A stretch of 64,000 nt of DNA from Synechococcus sp. CC9616 (GCF_000515235.1 NZ_KI911558.1:711490-775489); one strand, 5' to 3'; positions 1 to 8,395 are shown, numbered from the stretch's first letter. A program made the numbers and translations. The notes: a model not told the origin generated them from the sequence alone.

Positions 1-1212
1 GTGCCTGTTGATCAGGGAGGTCTGTACTTCGGCACGGTTCCTGCCACTTATGCCGTCGCTCCAACAGATGTTGATGAAATTGATTATCCAGAAGGTGATG
101 TCAACGTCTACACAAGCTATATGGGATCTGGCGGTATTCCCATTGGGATGTTGCCTCAGCGACTTGCCGCCTCCATTTATCTCGCCGAGCCGCGGTTGAT
201 GTTCTCGCCATCGGTTAATGCAAAAACCCGCGTGATGCTGCGCCGGGATGTTCGTGAACGCGTTGAGGCGTTGGCTCCTTTCCTTCAACTTCGTGGTGAT
301 CCATACCTCGTTTCTGTTCCATTGGATGAGTCGAATAAAGCTTTTTCCTCAAAACAGCATCAGTTTTGGATTGTGGAGGGTTATACAGATTCGATCACGT
401 ACCCCTACAGCTCCGCAGTGAATTCCGTAGACACCGATCGCTATCTACGGAATTCTGTAAAAGCAGTGGTCGATGCCTACAACGGCACAGTTCATCTGTA
501 TGTCAGTGAACCAGATGATCCCCTGATTCAAGGTTGGGCTCGTGTTTTTCCTGATTTGCTGGAACCCTTGGAAGCTATGCCTCAACAGTTAAGAGATCAT
601 CTTCGAGTGCCGGAGGATTTGTTCAGCGTGCAGGTTCAACAATTGCAGCGTTATCACGTAACAGACCCTCGAAAGTTTTATAGCAGTGATGATGTTTGGC
701 AGGTTCCTCTTGAAACCTATGGTCGAGATCAAGTACCCGTCAGGCCTTATCACATCACAGCTCAGGTGGGGACAAACAGTGCTTCCGAGTTTTTGTTGCT
801 GCAACCTTTAACACCATTGGCTCGTCCGAATCTCAATGCCTGGCTCGCAGCTCGAAATGACAATGAACATTACGGTGAATTGTTGTTGATCAATTTTCCT
901 CGCACATCTCCCATTCTCGGCCCTGAACAAGTGCAGGCTTTGATCAATCAGGAACCGGAGATCAGTAAACAATTTGGCTTATGGGATCGCGGTGGATCAG
1001 AGGTCCTGCAAGGGAATCTCCTGGTTGTTCCTATCGGTGATGCGTTGATTTACGTCGAACCTGTGTATCTGAAAGCCAGTCAGGGAGGTTTGCCGTCGTT
1101 GGCTCGTATCGTCGTCAGCAACGGCAAGGAAATCGCCATGGCAAAAACACTCGATGCAGCCATTGCTGAACTGCAACAAAAAACTCCGCCAGCAGTGAAG
1201 CCAGCGGAGTGA
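1..1212 (+). CDS. UPF0182 family membrane protein, C-terminal part (5' end outside window)
   Basis: The reading frame is open from base 1 and ends with TGA at 1210-1212. The 403 residues seen match the soluble C-terminal part of UPF0182 proteins, which are usually over 900 residues with several N-terminal membrane helices. Recognisable stretches are the early DQGGLYFGT and DEIDYPEGD region, the SPSVNAKTRVMLRRD region, and the late GGSEVLQGNLLVVPIGD region. The biochemical role of the family is not known. The GTG at base 1 is probably internal to the gene. The last codons also encode the terminator hairpin of the convergent peroxiredoxin gene, and only 24 bases separate the two stop codons. 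The family call is confident; the true start cannot be seen. Confidence 0.85.
   Translation: MPVDQGGLYFGTVPATYAVAPTDVDEIDYPEGDVNVYTSYMGSGGIPIGMLPQRLAASIYLAEPRLMFSPSVNAKTRVMLRRDVRERVEALAPFLQLRGDPYLVSVPLDESNKAFSSKQHQFWIVEGYTDSITYPYSSAVNSVDTDRYLRNSVKAVVDAYNGTVHLYVSEPDDPLIQGWARVFPDLLEPLEAMPQQLRDHLRVPEDLFSVQVQQLQRYHVTDPRKFYSSDDVWQVPLETYGRDQVPVRPYHITAQVGTNSASEFLLLQPLTPLARPNLNAWLAARNDNEHYGELLLINFPRTSPILGPEQVQALINQEPEISKQFGLWDRGGSEVLQGNLLVVPIGDALIYVEPVYLKASQGGLPSLARIVVSNGKEIAMAKTLDAAIAELQQKTPPAVKPAE
1178..1210 (-). terminator. Rho-independent terminator for the peroxiredoxin gene
   Basis: On the minus strand a 7-bp stem (ACTCCGC at 1204-1210 pairing with GCGGAGT at 1183-1189, 14-base loop) runs straight into six T residues (complement of 1178-1183). 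It begins 27 bases past the peroxiredoxin stop codon and lies within the last codons of the plus-strand UPF0182 gene. Confidence 0.7.
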
Positions 1213-1236
1213 ATAGATTGTATTGACTTTAAAGAA

Positions 1237-1836
1237 TCAGCCGATAGCGGAGAAATACTCCTTGCTTCCCTTGGGATCTTCTTTCATTGTTTTATCACCA
1301 GGTGTCCAGTTCGCGGGACAGACTTCATCAGGGTTGGCTTCGACATACTGATAAGCCTGAAGCACACGCAGCGTTTCATCAACATTGCGACCAACGGGTG
1401 CCTTGTTGATGGTCATGTGCATCACCATTCCCTGAGGATTGATGATAAACAAGCCGCGATCGGCTTCTCCGTCTTCGTTGAGAACGTTGTAAGCGGCGCA
1501 GATCTCTTTCTTGAGATCAGCAACGAGGGGGTATGTGATGTCACCGATTCCGCCTTGGTTGCGAGGGGTCTGAATCCAGGCAAGGTGGCTGAACTTGCTG
1601 TCAACGGACACAGCAAGGACTTCTGTATTTTTCGAGCTGAAATCTGCGTATCGGTCGCTGAATGCGGTGATCTCAGTAGGACAGACAAAGGTGAAGTCCA
1701 GCGGGTAGAAGAAGAGGACAACATATTTGCCCCTGTACTGGGACAGGCTGATCTCCTTGAATTCCTGATCCACCACTGCAGTGGCAGTGAAATCCGGGGC
1801 CATCTGGCCCACACGAAGGCAACCGTTTTCGGGCAT
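1237..1836 (-). CDS. 2-Cys peroxiredoxin (AhpC/TSA family)
   Basis: A thiol peroxidase that reduces H2O2 and organic peroxides, normally recycled by thioredoxin. The 199-residue length is standard for typical 2-Cys enzymes. The peroxidatic Cys52 lies in [10 protein letters not shown] and the resolving Cys173 in EVCPANW. A GGIG motif near residue 95 and a C-terminal YF in EYFSAIG are the two features linked to over-oxidation sensitivity in this family, so the enzyme may be inactivated and repaired rather than robust. The ATG at 1836 gives a standard N-terminus. The gene is monocistronic by context: convergent with the UPF0182 gene and with nearly 500 bases of non-coding DNA upstream. It is likely the main cytosolic peroxide scavenger of this phototroph. 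Confidence 0.96.
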   Translation of the reverse strand: MPENGCLRVGQMAPDFTATAVVDQEFKEISLSQYRGKYVVLFFYPLDFTFVCPTEITAFSDRYADFSSKNTEVLAVSVDSKFSHLAWIQTPRNQGGIGDITYPLVADLKKEICAAYNVLNEDGEADRGLFIINPQGMVMHMTINKAPVGRNVDETLRVLQAYQYVEANPDEVCPANWTPGDKTMKEDPKGSKEYFSAIG

Positions 1837-2313
1837 GTTCTGAATGGCGGTGGTAATTAACCGGAACCGGTGAGCGACTTATGCGTAGTCGTACCGACTT
1901 CCAGTTCCGTCTGACAATTTATCACGATCGGCCTCCCTTCAGCTCATACACTCGATGCAGATGTGATCGCAAATGCACTGGGCCCCAACTCTGTTACGCA
2001 AGTTCAGCTCCACCGGTCATTTCAGACTTCTCAATCAGCTGCGGAGTGACCTGAGAAAGCGTCCTCTGGATCGTGATGCCGCCAGCGGCATGTTGAAAAT
2101 GCCAGGCTCCGGACGCTTTTCCCGGCAACCAGCCGTGCGCAGCACTCCTGTCGTCAGCGATTCCAATCTGCCGAAATCCCCCCAATACGAGGAATCTGCA
2201 GCATCACAGCAACAATCACACAGAACATTTCGTGACCGCTTGAATGCTATTGACATGCGCTGAACGTATCAGGAACGCGTCGATACGACATAACAACCAA
2301 ACGTGCACCTGAA
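1837..2313. other. Non-coding gap between peroxiredoxin and tRNA-Met
   Basis: About 480 bases. It must hold the peroxiredoxin promoter on the minus strand; a TTGTCA at 1915-1920 (read on the minus strand) is a possible -35 but no convincing -10 follows. Short ORFs of 63-96 codons exist on both strands in 1973-2263, but none resembles a known protein and they overlap one another. I see no other element. Confidence 0.4.
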
Positions 2314-2387
2314 TGGCTCGGGGGAGACTTGAACTCCCGACCTTGGGGTTATGAATCCCACGCTCTAACCAGCTGAGCTACCGAGCC
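2314..2387 (-). tRNA. tRNA-Met(CAU), elongator type
   Basis: Read on the minus strand, the 74-base sequence folds as a cloverleaf. The acceptor arm is GGCTCGG paired with CCGAGCC, followed by discriminator A. The D arm is GCTC/GAGC, the anticodon loop TTCATAA carries CAU, and the T loop reads TTCAAGT. Position 31-39 of the anticodon stem is an A-C mismatch. The fully paired first acceptor base pair argues for the elongator rather than the initiator tRNA, which has an unpaired 1-72. CCA is not encoded, as is common in cyanobacteria. Confidence 0.95.
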
Positions 2388-2418
2388 GTGGGGCTGATCT
2401 TAAACGATGATCAGTCCG

Positions 2419-3474
2419 TCAGGCACGAGCAGGGAGCTTGCCCAATGGGTTCACTGCTCCACCACTACTGCGACGGATTTCAAAATGAAGATGAGGGCCA
2501 GTACTTCGGCCAGTGCTGCCCATATTGGAGATGCGCGCACCCTGGGACACTCTCTGTCCTTCCTTCACCAACAACTGGCTGTTGTGGGCATAACGGGTTG
2601 ATTCGCCGTCTTCATGTGTGATTTCAACCAGATAGCCATATCCACTGCTCCATCCGGCGTAGGACACGATCCCGGCACGGGACGCATGAATCGATGTCCC
2701 CGTGTTGTTGGCGATATCAATTCCTTTGTGCATTCGGCCCCAACGCCAGCCAAAGCCTGAAGTGAAAACACCCTTGGTAGGCCAGATGTAAGTGGGCCCC
2801 ATGCTCTTGAAGGACTCCTTGACTGGGAGAGATGGCAGGGTCGGCCAGCTGGCACCGCCACTCACCGTGGGGCGAATGGCGAGCAACTTCTGACCACCAG
2901 CAGCCTTGGCAACGCGAACTTCGCGGCCAACACTTAATCGAGTGAGATCAAGGCCAGGGTTGTAGAGCTTCAGCTGATCTGAAGTGAGCCCATGCCGATT
3001 CAGAAACGATGCAAGGGAATCCCCACTTTTGATAGAAGCCTTGTCAGAGACCGGTGGAGGTGGTGTAAGTGGAGCCGACGTTGTCAGGGTGTCCGAATCG
3101 AGACCTGAGACCTGAATCGCACCCTCGGACGCACCTGCCGGCAAACGGATCCACTCACCTTTTCGGAACGTGTGACTGGTGAGGGTCTGGTTGGCCTTCG
3201 CCAGATCCCTCACATGGATACCAAGTTGGTCAGCGAGGGTCGCCAATTTGGTTGGTTGCGCAGCTCTCAGCCAAAACCACTCTGAAGAGAATGTCTGCTC
3301 TGAGGAGAATGTCAGCTCTGAAGACGATGTCTGCTTTGTGATGGCTTCGGCGGGAAGAGGTGGAAGTTGCGAAATTTCAAATGAACGACTGTCTGCCTGA
3401 CCAGGGAGCGCGGACCACAACGCTGCTGCAAGCAGTGGTGAGGTCGCAAGTACCAGGGCCGGAAGAGATTTCAT
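2419..3474 (-). CDS. LysM domain M23 family metallopeptidase (secreted murein hydrolase)
   Basis: A predicted exported peptidoglycan endopeptidase or an EnvC/NlpD-like activator. The 351 residues start with a signal peptide with likely cleavage after Ala27. Two LysM-like repeats follow, at about 67-113 and 148-190. The M23 domain lies at about 232-345 with zinc ligands visible as His249 and Asp253 (HKGID), His297 and the HLH at 328-330. All catalytic residues are present, so an active enzyme is expected. Residues 48-66, between signal peptide and first LysM, are encoded by an 18-bp tandem repeat. The gene has its own upstream space of about 100 bases before trmL and points toward tRNA-Met. 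Confidence 0.93.
   Translation of the reverse strand: MKSLPALVLATSPLLAAALWSALPGQADSRSFEISQLPPLPAEAITKQTSSSELTFSSEQTFSSEWFWLRAAQPTKLATLADQLGIHVRDLAKANQTLTSHTFRKGEWIRLPAGASEGAIQVSGLDSDTLTTSAPLTPPPPVSDKASIKSGDSLASFLNRHGLTSDQLKLYNPGLDLTRLSVGREVRVAKAAGGQKLLAIRPTVSGGASWPTLPSLPVKESFKSMGPTYIWPTKGVFTSGFGWRWGRMHKGIDIANNTGTSIHASRAGIVSYAGWSSGYGYLVEITHEDGESTRYAHNSQLLVKEGQRVSQGARISNMGSTGRSTGPHLHFEIRRSSGGAVNPLGKLPARA
3281..3334 (-). repeat. 18-bp coding minisatellite, three copies
   Basis: Three head-to-tail 18-bp units at 3281-3298, 3299-3316 and 3317-3334 differ by only a few substitutions. They sit inside the M23 peptidase gene and encode the Ser/Glu-rich repeat with motif TFSSEQ just after the signal peptide. 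The unit is a multiple of three, so copy-number change keeps the frame. Confidence 0.85.
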
Positions 3475-3575
3475 GAAAAACCAATATTCCGATTGCGTTC
3501 TGTCAAGGACAGCAATCGATCAGAAGGTAACGAGCTGTACATGCCTCCGCAAGCCTTCGTGGTGCAGTCAGCCGA

Positions 3576-4076
3576 TCACCACAATGACAACCGCACACCT
3601 GCTGTGTAGAGAACAAGCGCGCAGGCCACTGAAAGATTGAGGCTGCGAACACCTCCCTGCCCCTCGGAATCAGCAGCGCCAGGCATCGGGATTGTCACGA
3701 TCGCATCGCATTGCGCTCGAATGGAGTTCGGAAGCCCCATGTCCTCTCTCCCGAAGAGCAACACATCCCCGAACTGGAAGGGGAACGCCTGAAGTGGACG
3801 TCCACCGAAGCGGCTGCAACCGATTAGGCGGCGTTGTTCGGGAAGCTTGAGAAGAAGTTGGTCAAGATCCCGATGAACCGTCACATCAACATGGGGCCAG
3901 TAATCAAGGCCGGCCCGCTTGAGTTGACGATCATCAAGACTGAATCCGAGCGGCTCGATCAACTCGAGTGGTGTTCTGAACGCCGCGCAGGTTCTCGCCA
4001 CATTGCCCGTATTCGGTGGAATCCTCGGTTCGAACAACGCCACGCGAAGGGCTGCAGCTGCCAACGATTGGTTCAT
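3576..4076 (-). CDS. trmL: tRNA (cytidine/uridine-34 2'-O)-methyltransferase, TrmL family
   Basis: A SPOUT-fold methyltransferase that 2'-O-methylates the wobble base 34 of certain leucine tRNAs. The family N-terminus is LFEPRIPPNTGNVARTC and the SAM-knot region is visible as LLFGREDMGLP and VRSLNLSVACALVLY. The open frame runs further upstream, but ATG 4076 gives the usual 166-residue length and overlaps the cobU stop codon as ATGA, a translational-coupling arrangement. It is the last gene of the run TerB-TPM-pxcA-cobU-trmL. Function is confident from family motifs. Confidence 0.92.
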   Translation of the reverse strand: MNQSLAAAALRVALFEPRIPPNTGNVARTCAAFRTPLELIEPLGFSLDDRQLKRAGLDYWPHVDVTVHRDLDQLLLKLPEQRRLIGCSRFGGRPLQAFPFQFGDVLLFGREDMGLPNSIRAQCDAIVTIPMPGAADSEGQGGVRSLNLSVACALVLYTAGVRLSLW

Positions 4077-4633
4077 GGCACTGGCTGTCCAAAAGCCTGA
4101 AGATCCAGTGCTCGGCCCTGAATCACCAGCCAACTCTGGTCGGCATGTTGCTGAATCCGCTCGGACAGCTGACCAAGACGGTCTCGAAACAGCCCCCCGA
4201 CCTTGGTGGATGGCACGACCCCCCAGCCGGTTTCCTCGGCTACCAAGACACGGGTCTGCGGCATTGCAAGCAATTGCTTGATCAGAGCTTGAACCTGCTC
4301 TTGCCACTGCTGATCGGTCTGATCGAGATGCCAGGCGACAAATCCACCCAAGGCATCGATCAGAACGGACTGGGCGTGATCGATTGTTGCCAGTGCTGAA
4401 GCGAGATCAGCTCCGCATTCGATCAAATGCCAGTGTTGGGGTCGTCGCCGGCGATGCAGCTCCAGCCTTTGCTGCCAGGCGCTGTCGTCAGGCCGTTGCG
4501 CAGAAGTGGCGATGTAGGTCACACCAGCAGCTTTAGAAAGCAGAGATTCCGCCCAACGGCTCTTTCCCCCTCGGCTGGGGCCACTGACAAGAATCAGGGG
4601 AGACGCGTGTTGGGCCGACTCAACCTCCTCCAT
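4073..4633 (-). CDS. cobU: Bifunctional cobinamide kinase / cobinamide-phosphate guanylyltransferase
   Basis: Activates cobinamide to GDP-cobinamide in late cobalamin (in picocyanobacteria pseudocobalamin) assembly. The Walker A motif GPSRGGKS is at residues 18-25. The LELHRRRRPQHWHLIE segment carries the family's guanylylated histidine with the following RRP. VLIDALGGFVAW and LVAEETGWGVVP match later CobU/CobP motifs. At 186 residues it is full length. The start overlaps pxcA by 14 bases and the stop overlaps trmL by 4, suggesting one transcript. It is one of three B12-linked genes in the window, with metH and cobN. Confidence 0.93.
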   Translation of the reverse strand: MEEVESAQHASPLILVSGPSRGGKSRWAESLLSKAAGVTYIATSAQRPDDSAWQQRLELHRRRRPQHWHLIECGADLASALATIDHAQSVLIDALGGFVAWHLDQTDQQWQEQVQALIKQLLAMPQTRVLVAEETGWGVVPSTKVGGLFRDRLGQLSERIQQHADQSWLVIQGRALDLQAFGQPVP

Positions 4634-5768
4634 TCATCCCCTTCAACGTGGCCACAGACGATGGAGAAACGCGATTGAGATAGCGGAAAATCCAATATTT
4701 AAATATTGTCGCCAGAATCACTGGAAATGTGGCGATAAATAAAAGGATGAAATTTTCTTGCGCTGGTACACCAAAGTGATGGGCAATGCCATCAAGCAAC
4801 ACAGTCCAACCTTCAGGACTGTGATAGCCAACAAAAATATCTGTAAAGAGAATGATGGCAAACGCCTTGGCTGAGTCGCTTAACCCATAAATAGCTTCAT
4901 CGAGAAACCCTCGTAGAACACGCAATTCATCTCGACTAAACACACAAACAAGTACAAATGCGATCAGTGCCGATAGATCGGCAAGAACATTCTTGATCGC
5001 ATGCAGGCTCTCTTCCTCCGTCTGGCGGTTGAGATCATCAGCTTTTCGGCTGAGTTCAACACGTAGCTCTTCAGTTGTCGGTGGATCATCGCCTCGCAGC
5101 AAGGCTTCAAATTCCAACTCCTGTTTGTATTCACTGAGTTGTTTAACGGCTTCATCCTGCAGGACATCCTTCGGGTAACTCAACACTGTGAGATTTGGTG
5201 CGAAGCGGTCAACTGCCGGTGAAATCAGATAAGTCCTTGAGACCTGTTGAATCAAAAGGGGAACAAGGATCAGCAGCAGTAGAACCCTTAGGGAGATGAG
5301 TGTTGAATCCCGTCGCCTGCGAAACCCGGCAACAAGTGTCTCCTCAGATGTTGGATCCAGCTGGCGACGAACAGAATCGAAGACACCGAGAAGTGAGCGT
5401 GGCAGCGGATCGGGGGAGCGACTGATGCTGGCGCGGCTGGAACCTCGTCCAGTGGCGTATCGATTCACCACCGCTTCAATCAGCTGGAGTTGACGCAACT
5501 CCTGGGTATCCAGCTGCCCACGATTGCTACTGAGGTTCTCTAACGACGAACGACAGATCGTGAGAGCCGTGCGAAAACGACGCAGAATGGTGGCCTGAAC
5601 CGAACGGGGAACCGATAGTTCCAGTTCTGGTCGGATCGGACGATCGCTGTAGTACTCGAGTTCAAGACTCTGGATTAACAACGCCGATTCATAACCACGC
5701 TCCAGATCATTGGTGAGATCAAATGCCTGACTGCGTGCAAAAAATCCGATCCAGTTCCGACGGCTCAT
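4620..5768 (-). CDS. pxcA: Proton extrusion protein PxcA (CemA/CotA family)
   Basis: An integral membrane protein of the CemA family, involved in light-induced net proton extrusion and acclimation of photosynthesis. A long soluble N-terminal part (residues 1-155) precedes four hydrophobic segments at about 157-176, 261-279, 300-316 and 338-358. The C-terminal signature includes IILFTDIFVGYHSPEGWTVL and FKYWIFRYLNR, which are diagnostic of the family. At 382 residues it fits cyanobacterial PxcA, which has a longer N-terminus than chloroplast CemA. It starts 13 bases after the TPM gene stop and overlaps cobU. Confidence 0.94.
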   Translation of the reverse strand: MSRRNWIGFFARSQAFDLTNDLERGYESALLIQSLELEYYSDRPIRPELELSVPRSVQATILRRFRTALTICRSSLENLSSNRGQLDTQELRQLQLIEAVVNRYATGRGSSRASISRSPDPLPRSLLGVFDSVRRQLDPTSEETLVAGFRRRRDSTLISLRVLLLLILVPLLIQQVSRTYLISPAVDRFAPNLTVLSYPKDVLQDEAVKQLSEYKQELEFEALLRGDDPPTTEELRVELSRKADDLNRQTEEESLHAIKNVLADLSALIAFVLVCVFSRDELRVLRGFLDEAIYGLSDSAKAFAIILFTDIFVGYHSPEGWTVLLDGIAHHFGVPAQENFILLFIATFPVILATIFKYWIFRYLNRVSPSSVATLKGMNGGG

Positions 5769-5781
5769 TGTGATGAATGGG

Positions 5782-6462
5782 TCAGCGTGAGAAGACCCAC
5801 CAGGTGGCCATGGGGATGATGGTTCCTAGAACGAGGAGAACAACAATCCAGGTTGTGGCATTGCTGCTCTCTGTTTCCTCCTGGGTTGGAATATTGGTCG
5901 GCAGGGTGGTGCGGACGATCTCTTCGGGTGGGCCCGGATCCTCAGCGCCATTGAGGACCACCGTCAGTCTTGTCAGACCATCAACGGAGGCCTGACGGTA
6001 CCGGTCTCCCTCTCTTAGGGGGATTGCCATGGTGGTTCTGCCTGTGCTGGTGAGCAACGTCTGCGGTAACTGAGGCTGCAAGGCTTCATCTGCGATCACT
6101 GCAGCTCGCTTGTTCTGGGTCTCAATCAGGAGCAACAGCAGGGGAGATGAGGACTGCCCTTCGCTCGTCCAACGCGTGATCAGATCTCTCCCCAGGTCAT
6201 CAAGATTGACGCCGTAATCCAGTCGCTTCAGTGTGATCAGACGGGCATCAACGCGATCACTGCCAAAATCCTTCAGGAGTCGTTCCAGTTCGGAACGGCT
6301 GGCACGACTCAGCACATCGGCATCATCAAGGACCTGATTGGCTGGTCGAGCGACTGAGAAATCAGTCTGTGAAACAGCGAAGGCCGGCACGGTTGGAATT
6401 CCAAGCACCAGAACAACGACCGCAAAGCAGGTCAGAAATGCTGTGAGGAATGTCCGCTTCAT
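5782..6462 (-). CDS. TPM domain protein, Psb32-like
   Basis: A membrane-anchored TPM-domain protein of the Psb32/TLP18.3 type, linked in cyanobacteria and plants to photosystem II repair. The frame opens at 6507, but ATG 6462 places a clear signal sequence at the very N-terminus (Lys-Arg then about 25 hydrophobic residues ending in PAFA), giving 226 residues. The TPM domain follows (VLDDADVLSRASRSELERLL to about residue 150). A C-terminal membrane helix (WIVVLLVLGTIIPMATWWVF) ends in a short basic tail. Its neighbour pxcA is also a photosynthesis-acclimation gene. The Psb32 name is inference; the TPM domain is confident. Confidence 0.82.
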   Translation of the reverse strand: MKRTFLTAFLTCFAVVVLVLGIPTVPAFAVSQTDFSVARPANQVLDDADVLSRASRSELERLLKDFGSDRVDARLITLKRLDYGVNLDDLGRDLITRWTSEGQSSSPLLLLLIETQNKRAAVIADEALQPQLPQTLLTSTGRTTMAIPLREGDRYRQASVDGLTRLTVVLNGAEDPGPPEEIVRTTLPTNIPTQEETESSNATTWIVVLLVLGTIIPMATWWVFSR

Positions 6463-6496
6463 CCGGCTGAAGACTGTCAGTTGTCCCAGTCTGCCG

Positions 6497-6904
6497 CTAG
6501 TCGCCAAGACTGTCGCGATTGAGGGCCTCGATGGCTCGCACGATCATGCTGGCTTCACCATCGGGGAGATTGATCGATTCCGCCAGGTGTTGCAAAAAAT
6601 CCCGCTCATCACCGGTGACTTTCCGGTCGGCATGAACGAGATGGGCGGCAACCGCCAAGGCTGACTCCTTCTGAACAATGTTCAGCTTTGGCAAGGCCTG
6701 ATCAATCAGACCTTCAACTCCGCTTCCCCTCATGATGGTCAGCAACTGGTCAAACAGCTCTCCCATTTCCGCTTCGCTGCTGTCGCGGTATAGGGATCGA
6801 TACTCGAGCTGGCGACGCAGGGCATGCGCCTCTTCACGACCCAGGGTTCCATCACAGGCCACGGCAGCCAGTGCCACAGCCGCAAAAGCTTCTCGGTTGG
6901 TCAT
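6497..6904 (-). CDS. TerB-family (tellurite resistance-like) protein
   Basis: A 135-residue all-helical protein matching the TerB/DjlA-type fold: an N-terminal AVALAAVACDGTLGREEAHA helix with acidic DG motif and a second half AAHLVHADRKVTGDERDFL repeating the same D-x-x-(V/L)-x-x-x-E pattern typical of the TerB metal-binding motifs. Family members are widespread and mostly uncharacterised; tellurite resistance should not be assumed. It heads the minus-strand run leading to the TPM protein (34 bases to its chosen start) and pxcA. Confidence 0.75.
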   Translation of the reverse strand: MTNREAFAAVALAAVACDGTLGREEAHALRRQLEYRSLYRDSSEAEMGELFDQLLTIMRGSGVEGLIDQALPKLNIVQKESALAVAAHLVHADRKVTGDERDFLQHLAESINLPDGEASMIVRAIEALNRDSLGD

Positions 6905-6985
6905 GGTTTCAGCGTCCCTATGGATATTTGAGCAAGCCTGGGGGTGCTTGTCAGATCAAGGGTTGGTCAGTTTGTTGTTGCGATG

Positions 6986-7255
6986 TCACCTGAGCAACGG
7001 CACGACCTTGCTGGTTTGCAGACCGCTGAGCACCAGTCGTGTCGCCTCATCGGCATTCACCCAGCGAATGCGACCGTCATCGCAATCGGCCACCTGAAAC
7101 AGAGACGGGGCTGCAGGGTCTCTGGCGTTGCCTTCGCAGAACACAATCCACCCCATCCACCAGTCCGGCTGAGATGCACCTGGATCCTCTGGATCGGGCT
7201 GCACCAGAACCAAATCTCCGGGTTTGAAGCCAAGAAAAGGAGCAGTTTTAGACAT
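6986..7255 (-). CDS. DUF3104-like small protein
   Basis: An 89-residue protein with an SH3-like beta pattern (FKPGDLVLVQPD, WWMGWIVFCEGNARDP, LFQVADCDDGRIRWVNAD). It resembles the DUF3104 group found in marine Synechococcus and Prochlorococcus; function unknown. The ATG at 7255 is the only good start. It stands alone between the TerB gene and a small membrane protein. The family call comes from memory of the domain pattern and is moderate. Confidence 0.65.
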   Translation of the reverse strand: MSKTAPFLGFKPGDLVLVQPDPEDPGASQPDWWMGWIVFCEGNARDPAAPSLFQVADCDDGRIRWVNADEATRLVLSGLQTSKVVPLLR

Positions 7256-7335
7256 CCGCCTCGCATGCCAGTACGCCTGTTCTAGTTCGAACGTTGAAAG
7301 GTGGCATCAGTAGGTCTGCTCAATCGAAGATCCCC

Positions 7336-7671
7336 TTAGCCGCCAGCAGAGAGATGCTCAGAGATCGGCTTGAAGCCAGGGGCGAGTCGCGTATAGACAT
7401 AGAGACCAAACACAAAGCCATAGGCCAGGATGGCAATCGAGGATTGAATTCTCAGCCAGAACTTATCCCACTTGTACGCAAGCTGAAGCAACTGTTGAAC
7501 GCAAAAACCAAGTGCGTAAAGGGTGATTGACAGCTCAGCGGCAACTTTGAGCTTGACCAGCGTGATGGCGTGAATAACGAAGTTGGCGATGGCGGCATAG
7601 GCAATCACCGAGCCGACTTGAAAAAGGACTGATGTGAGTCTCTTTTGCTTCAGATCCTTGGCTGTATCCAT
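7336..7671 (-). CDS. Small hypothetical membrane protein
   Basis: The product has 111 residues. A short charged N-terminus (MDTAKDLKQKR) is followed by three hydrophobic stretches, at about 15-38, 44-62 and 72-93, so it is probably an inner or thylakoid membrane protein with three helices. No recognised domain. The coding probability is supported by a clean ATG start, good amphipathic composition and same-strand context, but I cannot name a family. Confidence 0.6.
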   Translation of the reverse strand: MDTAKDLKQKRLTSVLFQVGSVIAYAAIANFVIHAITLVKLKVAAELSITLYALGFCVQQLLQLAYKWDKFWLRIQSSIAILAYGFVFGLYVYTRLAPGFKPISEHLSAGG

Positions 7672-7745
7672 GGCTGGGAGGGGGGCTTGGCGATGTCCTG
7701 AACGCGATCAAGAGAGGATCGAATGCATAGGGGCGCAACAGACAT

Positions 7746-7779
7746 AAAAAAGTGCGACTGATGATTTCATCAGTCGCAC
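7746..7779 (-). terminator. Strong Rho-independent terminator after cyAbrB
   Basis: A perfect 13-bp inverted repeat (7752-7764 with 7767-7779, 2 unpaired bases at the tip) is followed on the minus strand by six T residues (complement of 7746-7751). It starts 22 bases past the cyAbrB stop codon and is the clearest intrinsic terminator in the window. Confidence 0.9.
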
Positions 7780-7801
7780 AAGACTGTTACCGAGCAGGCA
7801 A

Positions 7802-8173
7802 TCACTCCTCAGCGTCTTCAGATGCTCCCTCAGGGATCAAGCGAATGGCTTTTTTACCGAGCTTGATCTGGAAGTTGTCTCCGGGCTTGAGGTCCAGCAT
7901 GGCGGTATATGCCTTACCGATGAGCAAGTTTCCATTGCCTTGGACGGTTGCCACGTAGCTGAGCTTGCGACCACCTTTGCCAACACCAGCAGTGCCACCT
8001 GTGGCAAGACTGACGCCCTTGGCTTCAAGCAATGCCTCGTAAAAAGCGGTGAAGTTTAAGCGCTCACCACCGTCTTTCTTGCTGGAGACATAGCCACAGG
8101 CTTTGACAAGGTCGGATTTGGAGACATCACCAAGCTCCTTCACTTTATCCAAAAGGTCAGAACCGGTCAGCAT
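7802..8173 (-). CDS. cyAbrB family transcriptional regulator
   Basis: A cyanobacterial AbrB-like DNA-binding protein; family members regulate nitrogen and carbon metabolism genes. The frame opens at 8212, but ATG 8173 yields MLTGSDLLDKVKELGDVSKS, the canonical cyAbrB N-terminus, and a 123-residue product. The DNA-binding AbrB-like part is in the C-terminal half (GGRKLSYVATVQGNGNLLIG, then LKPGDNFQIKLGKKAIRLIP), as is characteristic of the cyanobacterial subgroup. It is monocistronic, with a strong terminator downstream and a dyad about 80 bases upstream of its start that could be an operator. Confidence 0.92.
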   Translation of the reverse strand: MLTGSDLLDKVKELGDVSKSDLVKACGYVSSKKDGGERLNFTAFYEALLEAKGVSLATGGTAGVGKGGRKLSYVATVQGNGNLLIGKAYTAMLDLKPGDNFQIKLGKKAIRLIPEGASEDAEE

Positions 8174-8253
8174 GACTTTTGCTTGAAAACAACTATCTAA
8201 TGATGCATTCAAAAAATCACACCGTCAATACGTTGGGCACAACAACTGTGATT

Positions 8254-8278
8254 GATCGACTGTTGAGATCAGTCGATC
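8254..8278. repeat. Inverted repeat upstream of cyAbrB
   Basis: A perfect 9-bp inverted repeat (GATCGACTG at 8254-8262, CAGTCGATC at 8270-8278, 7-base spacer) lies in the 222-base divergent gap between cyAbrB and the CCB-family gene. No T run follows on either strand, so an operator or processed hairpin is more likely than a terminator. Function is inferred only from position. Confidence 0.45.
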
Positions 8279-8395
8279 GAGATTGGGGTATGAGATGGTT
8301 GGCTAGGCCATAACGGGTTTTCTTTTATCATGTGAACCTCAATGGCCATGACAACATTAATCTTGAGCCTGAGGATCTGACCCAACCCGCTTCGA

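Noticed and set aside
1417-1860. 147-codon plus-strand ORF
   Set aside because: Antisense to the well-supported peroxiredoxin gene and without recognisable sequence.
1973-2263. Overlapping short ORFs on both strands between peroxiredoxin and tRNA-Met
   Set aside because: They compete for the same bases, have no recognisable domain and no ribosome binding site.
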